A DNA stretch of 64,000 bases from Paenibacillus oryzisoli (GTDB lineage: Bacteria > Bacillota > Bacilli > Paenibacillales > NBRC-103111). Below the pieces are notes generated by a model. That model had not been told where the DNA came from. It made no database searches and saw only the letters and a program-made list of their open reading frames with translations. Positions within the stretch are counted from its first letter, which is position 1. Each line of letters opens with the position of its first letter. This document shows, piece by piece, positions 1 through 8,548 of this stretch. The position numbers and the translations under genes were made by a program. The stretch is from the NCBI RefSeq assembly GCF_001653565.1, contig NZ_LYPB01000087.1, forward strand, positions 27,842-91,841, in the 5' to 3' direction.

Positions 1-663
1 CCAAATGAATTTCAGAGCTTTGGCTGCACCTGAGGACGACGGAATGATATTCTCTGCGGCGGCCCAAGAATCTCGGCGATCCTTCATCGGCTGGTCCGTT
101 AACGATTGTGTGTTCGTATACGAGTGTACCGTGGAGAATAATCCATATTGTATGCCAAAGTTCTCTCTGACTAATTTGACAACAGGTGCAAGGGCATTGG
201 TTGTACAACTCGCCATGCTAATGATTTTATGCTTTTCCGGATCGAAGCTTTCTAAGTTGATTCCTTTAAGTAGCACGGCGTCACAATCTTCCAAGGTTTT
301 GCTTGGACCGCTGACAAGTACCCTTTTTGCGCCTCGCTCCAAGTGAAGTTCAGCTACAGGTCTCGTAACGGCTCGTCCCGTACAATCAATAACCAATTCA
401 ACACCCAATTCACCCCAATTTGGTAATTCACCGGCAGAATTTAAATACTTGATCTCCCGGTCACCGATTACGATTGCGCCTTCTCGAGCAGATACGTGCT
501 CATGCCAACGTTTGTAATTGGTATCCACTTCAAAAAGTGCTGCAAGCGTAGCTTCGTCTTTAATATCTGAGATAGAAAACGGAATAAACAAATTTTGTTG
601 TAACGCCGCCCGAAGGAGCTGTCTTCCGATACGTCCAAATCCAAAAACCGCGATTTTACCCAT
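1..663 (-). CDS. gap: Glyceraldehyde-3-phosphate dehydrogenase, type I (3' end outside the window)
   Basis: Only the first 221 codons are present; the frame is open to base 1. The enzyme oxidises glyceraldehyde-3-phosphate to 1,3-bisphosphoglycerate with NAD(P) in the cytosol. The Rossmann motif GFGRIGRQ lies at residues 8-15. The active-site stretch ASCTTN places the catalytic cysteine near residue 153, followed by HSYTNTQ and the phosphate-site segment SSGAAKA. The start is set by GGAGGC just upstream of the ATG at 663. Sequence around the active site departs from the canonical form (SCTTNALAP, RRDSWAAAEN), so it may be a secondary GAPDH rather than the main glycolytic one. An FMN reductase gene lies just upstream on the same strand. 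Confidence 0.9.
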   Translation of the reverse strand, partial: MGKIAVFGFGRIGRQLLRAALQQNLFIPFSISDIKDEATLAALFEVDTNYKRWHEHVSAREGAIVIGDREIKYLNSAGELPNWGELGVELVIDCTGRAVTRPVAELHLERGAKRVLVSGPSKTLEDCDAVLLKGINLESFDPEKHKIISMASCTTNALAPVVKLVRENFGIQYGLFSTVHSYTNTQSLTDQPMKDRRDSWAAAENIIPSSSGAAKALKFIW

Positions 664-698
664 AATAGCCTCCATATATTTAAAATTTGTTAGCGTTC

Positions 699-1262
699 CT
701 ACTCTTTCAGCAGATTTACCTGATCAATCCATTGCAAAAATGTTTGAACATAACGCTGTACATATTTGCGAGTCGTTGCATCTGTAAGCTTTTGAGTAGT
801 TAGATCAATTTTATCTGTGATTTGAGAAATATACAATTTTTGAGCTGGCATCACATAGGACTGGGTGGCATCCAACGTTTGTCTGATTTGCTGTTGTGAT
901 AGAATCGTCCCTTTTGCGCCAGGTGTTGCGCCGATCACACCCGCAGGTTTATGAATTAGAACGGCTGTTTTGGTAGGTGTCGAAGCCCAGTCTAGCGCAT
1001 TTTTCAGCACACCCGGTATTCCTGAATTATACTCTGGGCTGATGATGAGAATACCATCTGTCTTCTGAATCGCCTCGCGATAATGCTTAACTGTATCTGG
1101 TCCATCTCCAAGATCCAAATCCGCGTTATACAAGGGTAGATTCGCAATCGAGATGAGTTCATATTGGGCTGAATCTAGAAGTTCCGGTATTGTATTTGCT
1201 ATCATTTGATTAAACGAGTTTTCCCTCAAACTTCCTACAATTATCCCTATTCGTTTAGACAT
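699..1262 (-). CDS. NADPH-dependent FMN reductase / NAD(P)H oxidoreductase (flavodoxin fold)
   Basis: A 187-residue cytosolic flavoprotein of the FMN_red family, which reduces FMN, quinones or azo compounds with NAD(P)H. The FMN-phosphate loop GSLRENSFN is at residues 10-18 and the hallmark SPEYNSGIPGVLKNALDW at 75-92. AGGAGG lies 7 bases before the ATG at 1262, so a longer in-frame start at 1328 is not used. A 16-bp palindrome at 1351-1366 lies upstream and is nearly identical to one in front of the next gene upstream (DUF896), suggesting a common regulator. True substrate unknown. Confidence 0.88.
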   Translation of the reverse strand: MSKRIGIIVGSLRENSFNQMIANTIPELLDSAQYELISIANLPLYNADLDLGDGPDTVKHYREAIQKTDGILIISPEYNSGIPGVLKNALDWASTPTKTAVLIHKPAGVIGATPGAKGTILSQQQIRQTLDATQSYVMPAQKLYISQITDKIDLTTQKLTDATTRKYVQRYVQTFLQWIDQVNLLKE

Positions 1263-1350
1263 TAGACAACCTCCTGAATGATGTGTGGGATGGCGCGCCG
1301 CAGATATGAATCTAGCAGCGTCGATCACTTAAATTATCTCATTTTTAATA

Positions 1351-1366
1351 ATCTTTAATTTAAGAT
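1351..1366. promoter_or_regulatory. Palindromic operator candidate, copy 2
   Basis: ATCTTTAATTTAAGAT is a near-perfect palindrome with ATCTT/AAGAT arms, 89 bases upstream of the FMN reductase start. It matches the reverse complement of the site at 1647-1662 at 15 of 16 positions. The ATCT-N8-AGAT shape resembles MhqR/MarR-type operators of Bacillus (ATCTCGAATTCGAGAT), which is an inference from shape only. Confidence 0.5.
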
Positions 1367-1378
1367 ATAAGCTAAAGG

Positions 1379-1603
1379 TTAATTGTCGTTAGATACTTTT
1401 TTGTCAAGAAGCTTTCTAGGAGTTACATCGTTCCCTAATTTATCCTTAACAGATACGCTCAACAGTGTAGAGAATACTTGCCCTCGTACAATCTGTAAAT
1501 ACTGAGTCCGGAGTGCTGCCTGTTCCCCTTTTTCGACTTCTGATAGCCCTTTGCTACGCTCAATTCTGCTCAGTTCATTAATACGGTTCAAAATAGGAAT
1601 CAT
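1379..1603 (-). CDS. DUF896 family protein (YnzC-like)
   Basis: A 74-residue cytosolic protein with the DUF896 pattern: an N-terminal helical hairpin (IPILNRINELSRIERSKGLS), then E-K-x-EQxxLRxxYLQxVRGQ and a basic tail ending in VTPRKLLDKK. The family is common in Bacillales; its biochemical role is unclear and some members are linked to the SOS/LexA regulon. AGGAGG lies 8 bases before the ATG at 1603; an in-frame ATG at 1648 has no such site. It has its own strong promoter with an overlapping palindrome. Confidence 0.85.
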   Translation of the reverse strand: MIPILNRINELSRIERSKGLSEVEKGEQAALRTQYLQIVRGQVFSTLLSVSVKDKLGNDVTPRKLLDKKVSNDN

Positions 1604-1646
1604 TCTCGTTACCTCCTTGAAGTCAATTGCTGATATCAAAATTAAC

Positions 1647-1686
1647 ATCTTAATTTAAAGATAATACAAATCGAGATAATTGTCAA
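1647..1686 (-). promoter_or_regulatory. SigA-type promoter with overlapping palindrome, DUF896 gene
   Basis: On the minus strand TTGACA (1686-1681) and TATCTT (1663-1658) are separated by 17 bases, an excellent sigma-A match. The -10 box lies inside the 16-bp palindrome ATCTTAATTTAAAGAT (1647-1662), a position suited to repression. Confidence 0.65.
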
Positions 1687-1738
1687 TGGTTATCGAACGG
1701 CTCCTTTCATAGAATGACTTTTCAGGCTAGTTAACAAG

Positions 1739-1754
1739 GTAACCAGGTGGTTAC
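1739..1754. repeat. Short inverted repeat between tetR and the DUF896 gene
   Basis: GTAACC-AGGT-GGTTAC, perfect 6-bp arms with a 4-base spacer. It lies downstream of the tetR stop and about 50 bases upstream of the DUF896 -35 box. It could be an operator or a weak hairpin; there is no T-run. Confidence 0.3.
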
Positions 1755-1820
1755 ATAAACATAAACCACTGGAAGTCAACTGCCGTAATAGTCTTGTTAA
1801 GCTAAAGTTTACCCTCTCCG

Positions 1821-2432
1821 TCATCCCCCATTCATTAGCAGATCCGGTTTTACCGTACCTTGAAGGAACACGGTTACCGCCTTGCGATAAAGGTCCAATG
1901 ACTTTTCAGTTCCAATATGCGGAGACATGTGGTAAAGGCCCTGCATCATCGCTTCCAGAATAATGGCGAGCATTCGTGTGTCATCCTCAGCCAGTTCCCC
2001 ATTCGCCATAGCGGATTGAATCATCTCTTGGTTAAACGCAATGTGATCGGTGTAGTAGTTGGTTACACTTGCCTGTACTTCACTCCGATCCCACTCGCTG
2101 CTAAAAAACTCATTCATCGCCTGAGTTAATGGATGATTTAAGTCATTCACCATTATTTGCGCCAGTCCGCTTAGCTTGTCCGAAATGGTTATCAGAGAAG
2201 GCAATTTCTCCGACCACGTATCTTTCCATCCACGCTCCCATTCGTCGAGCAAATGGAGAAACAGTCCCTCCTTGCTGCCGAAGTGATAATAAATATTCCC
2301 CTTACTTTTCCCTGTCGCTGCAACGATGTCTCCAATAGAAGTTGCTGCATACCCTTTCTGGGCAAATAATTGGCCCGCGGCTTCCGCTATCTTTTTTTTT
2401 GTTTCCTCTCGCTGCAGCTTCTTCTGATTCAT
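1821..2432 (-). CDS. TetR/AcrR family transcriptional regulator
   Basis: A 203-residue DNA-binding repressor. The N-terminal helix-turn-helix spans about residues 12-58, with the typical SIGDIVAATGKSKGNIYYHF and SKEGLF; the C-terminal half is the variable ligand-binding domain. GGAGGAG precedes the ATG at 2432. It is divergent from an MFS drug-efflux gene across about 185 bases, the classic arrangement of a repressor controlling itself and its pump. Ligand not predictable. Confidence 0.9.
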   Translation of the reverse strand: MNQKKLQREETKKKIAEAAGQLFAQKGYAATSIGDIVAATGKSKGNIYYHFGSKEGLFLHLLDEWERGWKDTWSEKLPSLITISDKLSGLAQIMVNDLNHPLTQAMNEFFSSEWDRSEVQASVTNYYTDHIAFNQEMIQSAMANGELAEDDTRMLAIILEAMMQGLYHMSPHIGTEKSLDLYRKAVTVFLQGTVKPDLLMNGG

Positions 2433-2460
2433 TGGGTTTGCTCCTCCGTTATATGTAAGC

Positions 2461-2478
2461 TTCTTCTTTGCAGAAGAA
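2461..2478. repeat. Inverted repeat in the tetR leader
   Basis: TTCTTC-N6-GAAGAA, a perfect 6-bp inverted repeat 29 bases upstream of the tetR start. It could be an operator half-pair or a leader hairpin. Confidence 0.3.
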
Positions 2479-2494
2479 CGACTTTGCTTAAAAT

Positions 2495-2524
2495 TTGATT
2501 TATACTGACCGTTCGTTCTATATT
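2495..2524 (+). promoter_or_regulatory. Putative promoter and operator of the MFS gene
   Basis: TTGATT (2495-2500) and TATATT (2519-2524) are 18 bases apart. The spacer contains CTGACCGTTCGTTC, an imperfect dyad of the kind bound by TetR proteins. The placement between -35 and -10 would allow direct repression. Confidence 0.4.
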
Positions 2525-2616
2525 ATTATAGACGACTTTCATTCGCTATATCAAGTGTCACATAATTAAGCGCATTTCAGTCGATTATTTTCTTCATCAT
2601 GTCAGGTGGAAACGTT

Positions 2617-3840
2617 ATGTCGTTATTATTGAAAAACAACGGAGCCCTATCACTATTGATGCTCAATATTTTCCTCGCTATGTCGGCCTATGGACTTGTG
2701 GTTCCCGTCATGCCAACTTTGATGAAAGAGTTGGGATTAACCGGAGCTGCGGTGGGCTCATTGACAGCTGCTTTTGCTGTTACTCAGTTACTATTCTCTC
2801 CGTGGGCCGGAAGGCTCTGCGATACAGTTGGCAGGAAAAAGGCCATCGTCGCTGGTCTGGCGTTGCTTGCAGTTTCCGAGGCCATATTCGGAATTGCGTC
2901 CTCCCTTTCCCTGCTCTTCGGTTCCAGGCTACTTGGTGGGGTCGGTCTTGCCCTCATTTTTCCTGGAATTATGGCCTTTACCGCCGATGTCACCACGGAA
3001 GATGAACGAGCCAAAGGAATGGGCTTCGTGTCCGCAGCCATGTCAACAGGGTTTATCATCGGTCCAGGTCTTGGAGGGTTCCTGGCGGAATACGGCATGC
3101 GCGTTCCGTTCTATACCGCTGCTGTCGTCATTTCGTTATCGGCGATATTAACCTGGCTGGTTTTGCCCGAATCCCTGAAAATTGCCAGGTCTGGCTCAAT
3201 CGAGCCGTCAAGCAGCGCCACAACCAGCCACAGTCTGGTCAGTCAATTGATGCTCTCCAGAAAAGCACCTTACTTTTTTGCGCTTCTTGTGTTGCTTATC
3301 CTCGGGTTCGGGCTTTCGAACTTCGAGACGGTATTTGGCTTGTATTTGGATGTTAGGCATCAATTTGGTCCGCGGGATATTGCCTTAATCATGACAATCG
3401 GCGCCATTGTCGGAGTCATCATTCAGATTGGCCTATTGGACATGCTGGTCAAGAAGTTCGGCGAAATACGAGTGATGTATATCGGTCTTGCTTTTGCAGG
3501 TGCCTCGTTGCTTCTCATTGTATGGGTTCATTCGTATTGGTCAGTCTTATTCTTCACGATCCTGATCTTCGCTGCTTGCGATCTTCTCCGACCGGCCGCT
3601 TCTACATTTTTATCTAAGATGGCAGGAGACGATCAGGGTTACGTCGCGGGATTGAATTCCACTTTCACGAGTATCGGAACGATCGCAGGTTCGATGGCTG
3701 CCGGGGTATTGTATGACTGGTCTTTATCCCTTCCATACATCGTTGCAGGAATCACATTCCTAGGCTGTTTTGCGGGAATGGTGATGCGACAAATCCGAAA
3801 CCGAAAACCTACCCTTGGATTGAACGATAAAAAAGGGTGA
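2617..3840 (+). CDS. MFS multidrug efflux transporter (DHA1 type)
   Basis: A 407-residue integral membrane protein with about 12 hydrophobic segments. Motif A (GRLCDTVGRKKA) follows TM2 and motif C (GFIIGPGLGGFLAEYG) lies in TM5; motif C marks drug:proton antiporters. AGGTGG sits 7 bases before the ATG at 2617; the in-frame ATG at 2599 has no ribosome binding site. The divergent TetR gene and the operator-like sequence point to inducible drug export. Substrate not predictable. Confidence 0.88.
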   Translation: MSLLLKNNGALSLLMLNIFLAMSAYGLVVPVMPTLMKELGLTGAAVGSLTAAFAVTQLLFSPWAGRLCDTVGRKKAIVAGLALLAVSEAIFGIASSLSLLFGSRLLGGVGLALIFPGIMAFTADVTTEDERAKGMGFVSAAMSTGFIIGPGLGGFLAEYGMRVPFYTAAVVISLSAILTWLVLPESLKIARSGSIEPSSSATTSHSLVSQLMLSRKAPYFFALLVLLILGFGLSNFETVFGLYLDVRHQFGPRDIALIMTIGAIVGVIIQIGLLDMLVKKFGEIRVMYIGLAFAGASLLLIVWVHSYWSVLFFTILIFAACDLLRPAASTFLSKMAGDDQGYVAGLNSTFTSIGTIAGSMAAGVLYDWSLSLPYIVAGITFLGCFAGMVMRQIRNRKPTLGLNDKKG

Positions 3841-4037
3841 GCGTTCCGCCGCAATTTACTGCATCTTCGCTTGGATAACATTCGCAGGTGTTCAACTAGT
3901 AAGAATCTATTCCTCTTTTATTCACGAAAGCGACAAAGAAATATGACAGAATAATGAGGGATTGGCTGAGGAAAGGCATTTTTACGAAGAGATATGGTAA
4001 CCTATAGGTGAACCTACTTAGAGGGAGTGTTAACTTC

Positions 4038-4958
4038 ATGCAATTTCAAAACAATGCGGTTAGTGTTGAACTGATTCCAACCTCAGTGACCAAGGTACTC
4101 TTTGAATCGATTAAGATTGGTATTATTAAGTCTAACCTCATTGCGATGGTCGCGGGACTTAGCATGGCGATGTTTATTCACGATATACCATTCTTCGATA
4201 AAATAGGGAACATGGTTTTAGCTTTGATAGGAACAGTGTTTGTTATCGGTGCAGCCGGTATCTTCAATAATCTATACGACCGTGATATCGACATTATTAT
4301 GGAAAGAACTAAAAAAAGACCAACCGTATCTGGCATCATCGACGTCTGGAGTGGTTTGGTTATTGGGGGCTGGATTGCGGTCGGTGGTATTATTGCACTG
4401 TATATGGCTTCTCCGCTTTCCGCTTTACTTGGTTTTCTAGGGCTGTTCATCTATGTTGTGCCTTATACGATTTGGACGAAACGAAGAACCATCTACAACA
4501 CGGAGGTTGGAAGCTTGTCAGGAGCGATGCCTCCTTTGATTGGTTGGGCCGCGATCTCGCCTGACATTTTACATCCCGGTGCCATTGCGCTATTCGTGTT
4601 AATGGTGATTTGGCAGATGCCCCATTTTTATGCGATTGGGATTCGGCGCATGGAGGAATATCGCGCGGCCAACATTCCGATGTTGCCAGTAGTCAAAGGG
4701 ATTCGAAGAACGTACGTGCAGATGAACATTTATCTAGTTGCGTTGTTCCTGAGCAGTTTTTTATTTTGGTCTTTTAACCCTTATATCACTGTGGTCAACG
4801 CACTCCTAAGCTTAGGCTGGTTAATTCTGAGCATCACGGGATATCGTAAGAAGCAGGAGGACAAGTGGGCTCGCTCAATGTTTATTTTTTCGCTGAATCA
4901 CATTACAATACTGTTAGTTATGATTGTAGGCTACACTGTAAGTGCTCCTTTATTTTAA
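4038..4958 (+). CDS. ctaB: Protoheme IX farnesyltransferase
   Basis: A 306-residue membrane prenyltransferase of the UbiA family that converts heme B to heme O, the first step toward heme A for cytochrome oxidases. The diagnostic motif FNNLYDRDIDIIMERTKKRP is at about residues 76-95, with its aspartates as Mg-diphosphate ligands; several membrane helices follow. GAGGGAG lies 10 bases before the ATG at 4038, preferred over an in-frame GTG at 4008. ctaA and oxidase genes are not adjacent, so it stands alone here. A strong terminator follows. Confidence 0.9.
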   Translation: MQFQNNAVSVELIPTSVTKVLFESIKIGIIKSNLIAMVAGLSMAMFIHDIPFFDKIGNMVLALIGTVFVIGAAGIFNNLYDRDIDIIMERTKKRPTVSGIIDVWSGLVIGGWIAVGGIIALYMASPLSALLGFLGLFIYVVPYTIWTKRRTIYNTEVGSLSGAMPPLIGWAAISPDILHPGAIALFVLMVIWQMPHFYAIGIRRMEEYRAANIPMLPVVKGIRRTYVQMNIYLVALFLSSFLFWSFNPYITVVNALLSLGWLILSITGYRKKQEDKWARSMFIFSLNHITILLVMIVGYTVSAPLF

Positions 4959-5003
4959 TTTCAGTAGATCATGAATAGAGTAATTCCTCGTCACAAGATA
5001 AAT

Positions 5004-5049
5004 GAGCAAAGACTGCGGATTCGATCTGCAGCCTTTGCTCATTTTTTAT
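5004..5049 (+). terminator. Rho-independent terminator after ctaB
   Basis: GAGCAAAGACTGC pairs with GCAGCCTTTGCTC across a short loop, followed by ATTTTTTATT. Confidence 0.85.
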
Positions 5050-5159
5050 TCCATTAGGCAACCTAAAAAAATTTATAAAAGAAATTACGACACATCGCTG
5101 TCTGTCATTTTTTTAATTAATTCCATGAAGCTCACCTCGACAGATAAAATCAAATTCAT

Positions 5160-5534
5160 TCAAAGAACTTCAACACTACTCAGTAATAATCGTTCTTTTA
5201 AATCAGTGAATTTTTGATCTTGGGGTAGTATAAAACTTTTATTATTATTTCCTATGGAAGGCACTGCATTTACATCATTTTTAAGGTACCTAGTTTGCCA
5301 AGTTTCATTCCAATAAAGTAAATGCTGGACAATTTCAGCGATACTATTACTTTCTTCAATAGGTTTCCACAATGCTTGATTCTCAGACAAATTTTCAACT
5401 GCATCTGAAAATGGTTGGTACCAACTTGGGTCATTAGCATTTGCTAATAACTGATCGGATAATAAATCTTTTACATGAAACAGAATTTCCACACTCCTTC
5501 CTACTAATATGCGGTGATCTGCTAGTACGCTCAA
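5160..5534 (-). pseudogene. DinB-family protein remnant (YfiT-like), apparently truncated
   Basis: The central part matches DinB-like four-helix proteins: SWYQPFSDAVENL, ENQALWKP, then NSIAEIVQHLLYWNETW with the conserved histidine that usually binds metal. The frame ends in SVEVL about 40 residues before the usual family C-terminus, and the downstream sequence does not restore the second metal-histidine segment. The first 20 residues also look non-native and no good ribosome binding site precedes the ATG at 5534. I read it as a decayed gene; a short functional protein is less likely. Confidence 0.5.
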
Positions 5535-5574
5535 GTTAAGCTAACGATAATTTCCATTGGGTTCATCGGTTATA

Positions 5575-5973
5575 CTAGACAAAATTTATCTGCCATGAGA
5601 TTCCAAAGCGGTCATTCAGCCAACCGAATTTTTTACTGAAACCATAGTTACCTAATGGCATTAGAGGATGGCCCCCATCATCTTTAAGTTTTCCATAAAG
5701 TTCATCAATTTCTTCTTCAGTAGTACAAGCAACATAGATCGAGAACGAAGGTGTAAAGGAAAATGCATGTTTGACATGACTGTCAATACACATAAACTCC
5801 TGTCCTTTTAATGTAAAAGTAGCCTGAAATACGGTTCCTTCTTTTCCTGCATCATTAGCACCATATCGATGAATGCTTGTAATTTCAGAATCCTCAATAA
5901 GCGATGTATAATAATTCATTGCTTCCTCTGCCTTGCCTTCTTGAAACATTAAGAAAGGTATTACCTTGTCCAT
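5575..5973 (-). CDS. VOC family protein (PhnB / 3-dmu-9_3-mt type)
   Basis: A 132-residue cytosolic protein of the vicinal-oxygen-chelate fold. Features are IPFLMFQEGKAEEAMNYY at the N-terminus, a central GQEFMCIDS strand, EIDELYGKLKDDGG, and the terminal segment GWLNDRFGISWQI typical of the PhnB-like branch. AGGAGGAG precedes the ATG at 5973. Members are often annotated as glyoxalase or methyltransferase-like; the actual reaction is unknown. Confidence 0.85.
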   Translation of the reverse strand: MDKVIPFLMFQEGKAEEAMNYYTSLIEDSEITSIHRYGANDAGKEGTVFQATFTLKGQEFMCIDSHVKHAFSFTPSFSIYVACTTEEEIDELYGKLKDDGGHPLMPLGNYGFSKKFGWLNDRFGISWQINFV

Positions 5974-6040
5974 TTTACTCTCCTCCTTTAGTTCTTCACT
6001 TTTATATTGGTGACTGGTCGTTCCTCGTTATTTTAGCGAT

Positions 6041-6214
6041 CTAATGAGTATGTTTCAACAAATATCTGGATAAAGTTGCCGTAAGAATAAGTGACGAAAG
6101 TGCAATAACAAATAAACTGATTACTTCAATAAGTCTTTGAATTTGTAAGATCTCATCGATTTTTACTTGCAGTATAATCTTCCTTGAAACAAGTAACTGA
6201 CATTCAGTATAATG
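6041..6214 (-). other. Open hydrophobic reading frame without a usual start
   Basis: In this otherwise gene-free stretch, a 57-codon frame runs from a stop at 6215-6217 to TAG at 6041-6043. It encodes a polar N-terminal part (KIDEILQIQRLIEVI) and a hydrophobic helix (SLFVIALSSLILTATLS). No ATG, GTG or TTG with a ribosome binding site is present, so it may be the end of a lost membrane-protein gene or chance. Confidence 0.2.
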
Positions 6215-6260
6215 CTAGTTCCTAATAAAGAGTATCACAATAAAGAAAAAACAATAAATA

Positions 6261-6869
6261 TTAACAATGATCAATCAGATGAGCAATATTAGCAAAATCA
6301 ACAAATTCAAATCCCTTGGAGTCATGTCTTATTTTAGTTATTGAGCACTCTGGAACCAAATTGCTTTGTTCTATTATAAAATTAGGATGTTTTTTATTAA
6401 GCTCATCTGATGAAAACTCATTCAATAAAAAGTCTGTTATTAATCCACCGTGAGTCACAATAACAGTTCTTTCTAGCGGATATTTAGCTGCCGTTTCCAT
6501 TATGAATGTAGATAATCGCTGACCAGCCTTTCTTGCGGAATCTCCTATGGGAGGCGTTAAATCTCTTTCCTTGGTGCATCGATTCCACATTTCAACAAAT
6601 TCCTGAAATGATTGTCCTGGCATGTCTCCCCAATTAGCTCGCTCTCTTAAACGGGAATCCTCAGTGATCGGTATTCTTATAGCATTTCCAATAATCTGTG
6701 CGGTCTGTTTAGCTCTGTTAAGTGGACTACAGAATATTCTAGCGATGTCAATTTGTTCGAAAAAGCATGCTGTGGCATGTGCTTGCTCCAAACCATCGGC
6801 TGTTAGAAAGACATCACCAACATCTTTTTCCTTTAAAGCATGTCTCACAAGGTAGAAATCTGCACTCAT
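6261..6869 (-). CDS. Histidine phosphatase family protein (phosphoglycerate mutase-like)
   Basis: A 202-residue cytosolic protein. The catalytic motif reads LVRHALK (usually RHG), with downstream FCSPLNRAKQTAQ, the acid residue in RERANWG, and the second catalytic histidine in VIVTHGG. AGGAG lies 8 bases before the ATG at 6869; a GTG two codons earlier is too close to that site. Upstream is a striking double palindrome (6899-6932) likely to control it. Substrate unknown. Confidence 0.85.
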   Translation of the reverse strand: MSADFYLVRHALKEKDVGDVFLTADGLEQAHATACFFEQIDIARIFCSPLNRAKQTAQIIGNAIRIPITEDSRLRERANWGDMPGQSFQEFVEMWNRCTKERDLTPPIGDSARKAGQRLSTFIMETAAKYPLERTVIVTHGGLITDFLLNEFSSDELNKKHPNFIIEQSNLVPECSITKIRHDSKGFEFVDFANIAHLIDHC

Positions 6870-6898
6870 TTTCACCGCTCCTATCAGTTGATTTTATA

Positions 6899-6932
6899 AT
6901 CATCTAATTAGATATTAATCTAATTAGATGAT
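6899..6932. promoter_or_regulatory. Perfect 34-bp inverted repeat with two ATCTAATTAGAT palindromes
   Basis: Arms of 15 bp (6899-6913 and 6918-6932) are perfect reverse complements around ATTA. Each arm holds the self-palindrome ATCTAATTAGAT (6902-6913, 6918-6929), 16 bp apart centre to centre. A second inner reading is TTAGAT-N4-ATCTAA. It sits about 30 bases upstream of the phosphatase gene and overlaps its probable promoter; a MarR-like operator pair is the simplest reading. Confidence 0.6.
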
Positions 6933-6993
6933 ACAATAATATTCCATGTTTTAAAAGATGTATGATTGCCGGAAATCGGTGATTGTTCTTTTC

Positions 6994-7028
6994 ACAAAAA
7001 AGAAAAAAGCCCGCGGCTTTCGCGGACT
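6994..7028 (-). terminator. Terminator of the pentose-phosphate operon
   Basis: On the minus strand GTCCGCG-AAAGC-CGCGGGC is followed by TTTTTTCTTTTTTG. The stem and T-run closely resemble the terminator of fbp at 54355-54380. Confidence 0.85.
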
Positions 7029-7094
7029 TCGTTCTGTGTTGTTGTGATACAGCGGCGGATAAAAGAACAACACTAGGTGATTTGTGATTTGAAA

Positions 7095-8516
7095 TTATTC
7101 CCCGCTATTTGCCATCCATTGAAAATGAAAACTTCCTTCTTTGTCAACACGCTGGAAAGTATGAGCTCCGAAATAGTCTCTTTGTGCTTGTAGCAAATTT
7201 GCTGGCAGACGCTCAGTGCGATAGCTGTCGTAATAAGCCAAAGCGGAGGCGAACGCAGGAACCGGTATTCCTCTCGTTACAGCTATTGCAATTACTTTTC
7301 TCCAAGCATCCTGATAGTTAGTCACGATTTCACCGAAATACGCGTCTAATAACAGATTTTTAAGAGCGGGGTCACGATCGTAAGCATCTTTAATATTTTG
7401 TAGAAATCTTGCACGGATAATACAGCCCCCACGGAAAATCATCGCAATGCTGCCATAGTTCAGATTCCACTTATATTCATCAGAAGCAGCTCGCATTTGG
7501 GCAAATCCTTGCGCATACGAAGCGATTTTACTGGCGTACAAAGCTTTCCGAACGGCTTCTATGAACTCCTTAGGTTCTCCATCAAAGCTGGATACCACTG
7601 GCCCATTAAGTCGTTTGCTCGCCGCTATTCGTTCTTCTTTCATCGCGGAGATGAACCGCGCGAACACGGATTCGGTAATAATGGACAACGGAACGCCTAA
7701 ATCCAATGCACTTTGACTTGTCCATTTACCGGTACCTTTTTGTCCGGCCGAATCGAGAATGACATCAACCATCGGTTTGCCTGTATCGGGATCTATTTTC
7801 GAGAAAATGTCAGCCGTAATTTCTATTAAATAACTATCCAGCTCACCACTGTTCCATTCAGTGAAAATCTCATGAAGTTCACTAGTATTTAAGTTCAGAA
7901 CATCCTTGAGCAAGTGATACGCTTCACCTATGAGCTGCATATCTCCATATTCGATACCATTGTGTACCATTTTAACATAATGACCCGATCCACCTTCCCC
8001 AATATACGTCGAGCATGGATCGCCATTCACTTTGGCAGAAATCGCGGTTAAGATCGGCTCTACGAGTTCATATGCGTCCTTTTGCCCGCCTGACATAATT
8101 GCAGGACCATTCAGAGCTCCCTCTTCACCGCCTGAAACGCCGGCACCGATAAAGCGAAAACCTTTGGCTTGCAGATCCTTGTTTCTTCTTTGTGTATCAG
8201 GGAAAAAGGCATTGCCGCCGTCGATAAGTATATCCCCTGGACTAAGGTATGGGACAAGTTGATCAATGGTATCGTCTGTGGGTTGACCCGCTTTTACCAT
8301 GATTAATATTTTACGCGGCGTTTCGAGCGATTGAACGAATTCTTCTATACTATAGGCACCAATAAAATTCTTGCCTTTCGCCTCCTCCACTAACTCCTTC
8401 GTTTTCTCGGGGGAACGATTATACAAAGCAACTGAAAAGCCTTTACTTTCGATATTCAAAGCTAAGTTCTTCCCCATTACGGCTAATCCAACGACGCCAA
8501 TTTGCTGTTTATTCAT
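7095..8516 (-). CDS. gndA: 6-phosphogluconate dehydrogenase, decarboxylating
   Basis: A 473-residue cytosolic enzyme producing ribulose-5-phosphate, CO2 and NAD(P)H. Seen are the N-terminal Rossmann motif [15 protein letters not shown], the signature [15 protein letters not shown], the catalytic [15 protein letters not shown], and the C-terminal substrate-binding tail FHFQW. Length is standard for the long (E. coli-type) form. AGGAGG precedes the ATG. It is the last gene of the zwf-tkt-fsa-gnd operon and is followed by a strong terminator. Confidence 0.95.
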   Translation of the reverse strand: MNKQQIGVVGLAVMGKNLALNIESKGFSVALYNRSPEKTKELVEEAKGKNFIGAYSIEEFVQSLETPRKILIMVKAGQPTDDTIDQLVPYLSPGDILIDGGNAFFPDTQRRNKDLQAKGFRFIGAGVSGGEEGALNGPAIMSGGQKDAYELVEPILTAISAKVNGDPCSTYIGEGGSGHYVKMVHNGIEYGDMQLIGEAYHLLKDVLNLNTSELHEIFTEWNSGELDSYLIEITADIFSKIDPDTGKPMVDVILDSAGQKGTGKWTSQSALDLGVPLSIITESVFARFISAMKEERIAASKRLNGPVVSSFDGEPKEFIEAVRKALYASKIASYAQGFAQMRAASDEYKWNLNYGSIAMIFRGGCIIRARFLQNIKDAYDRDPALKNLLLDAYFGEIVTNYQDAWRKVIAIAVTRGIPVPAFASALAYYDSYRTERLPANLLQAQRDYFGAHTFQRVDKEGSFHFQWMANSGE

Positions 8517-8548
8517 TGTTAGTACCTCCTAAATGCTCAGTTGTCTAA

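Noticed and set aside
2774-3151. Plus-strand 125-codon frame within the MFS gene
   Set aside because: A shadow of the transporter in another frame with no ribosome site or domain.
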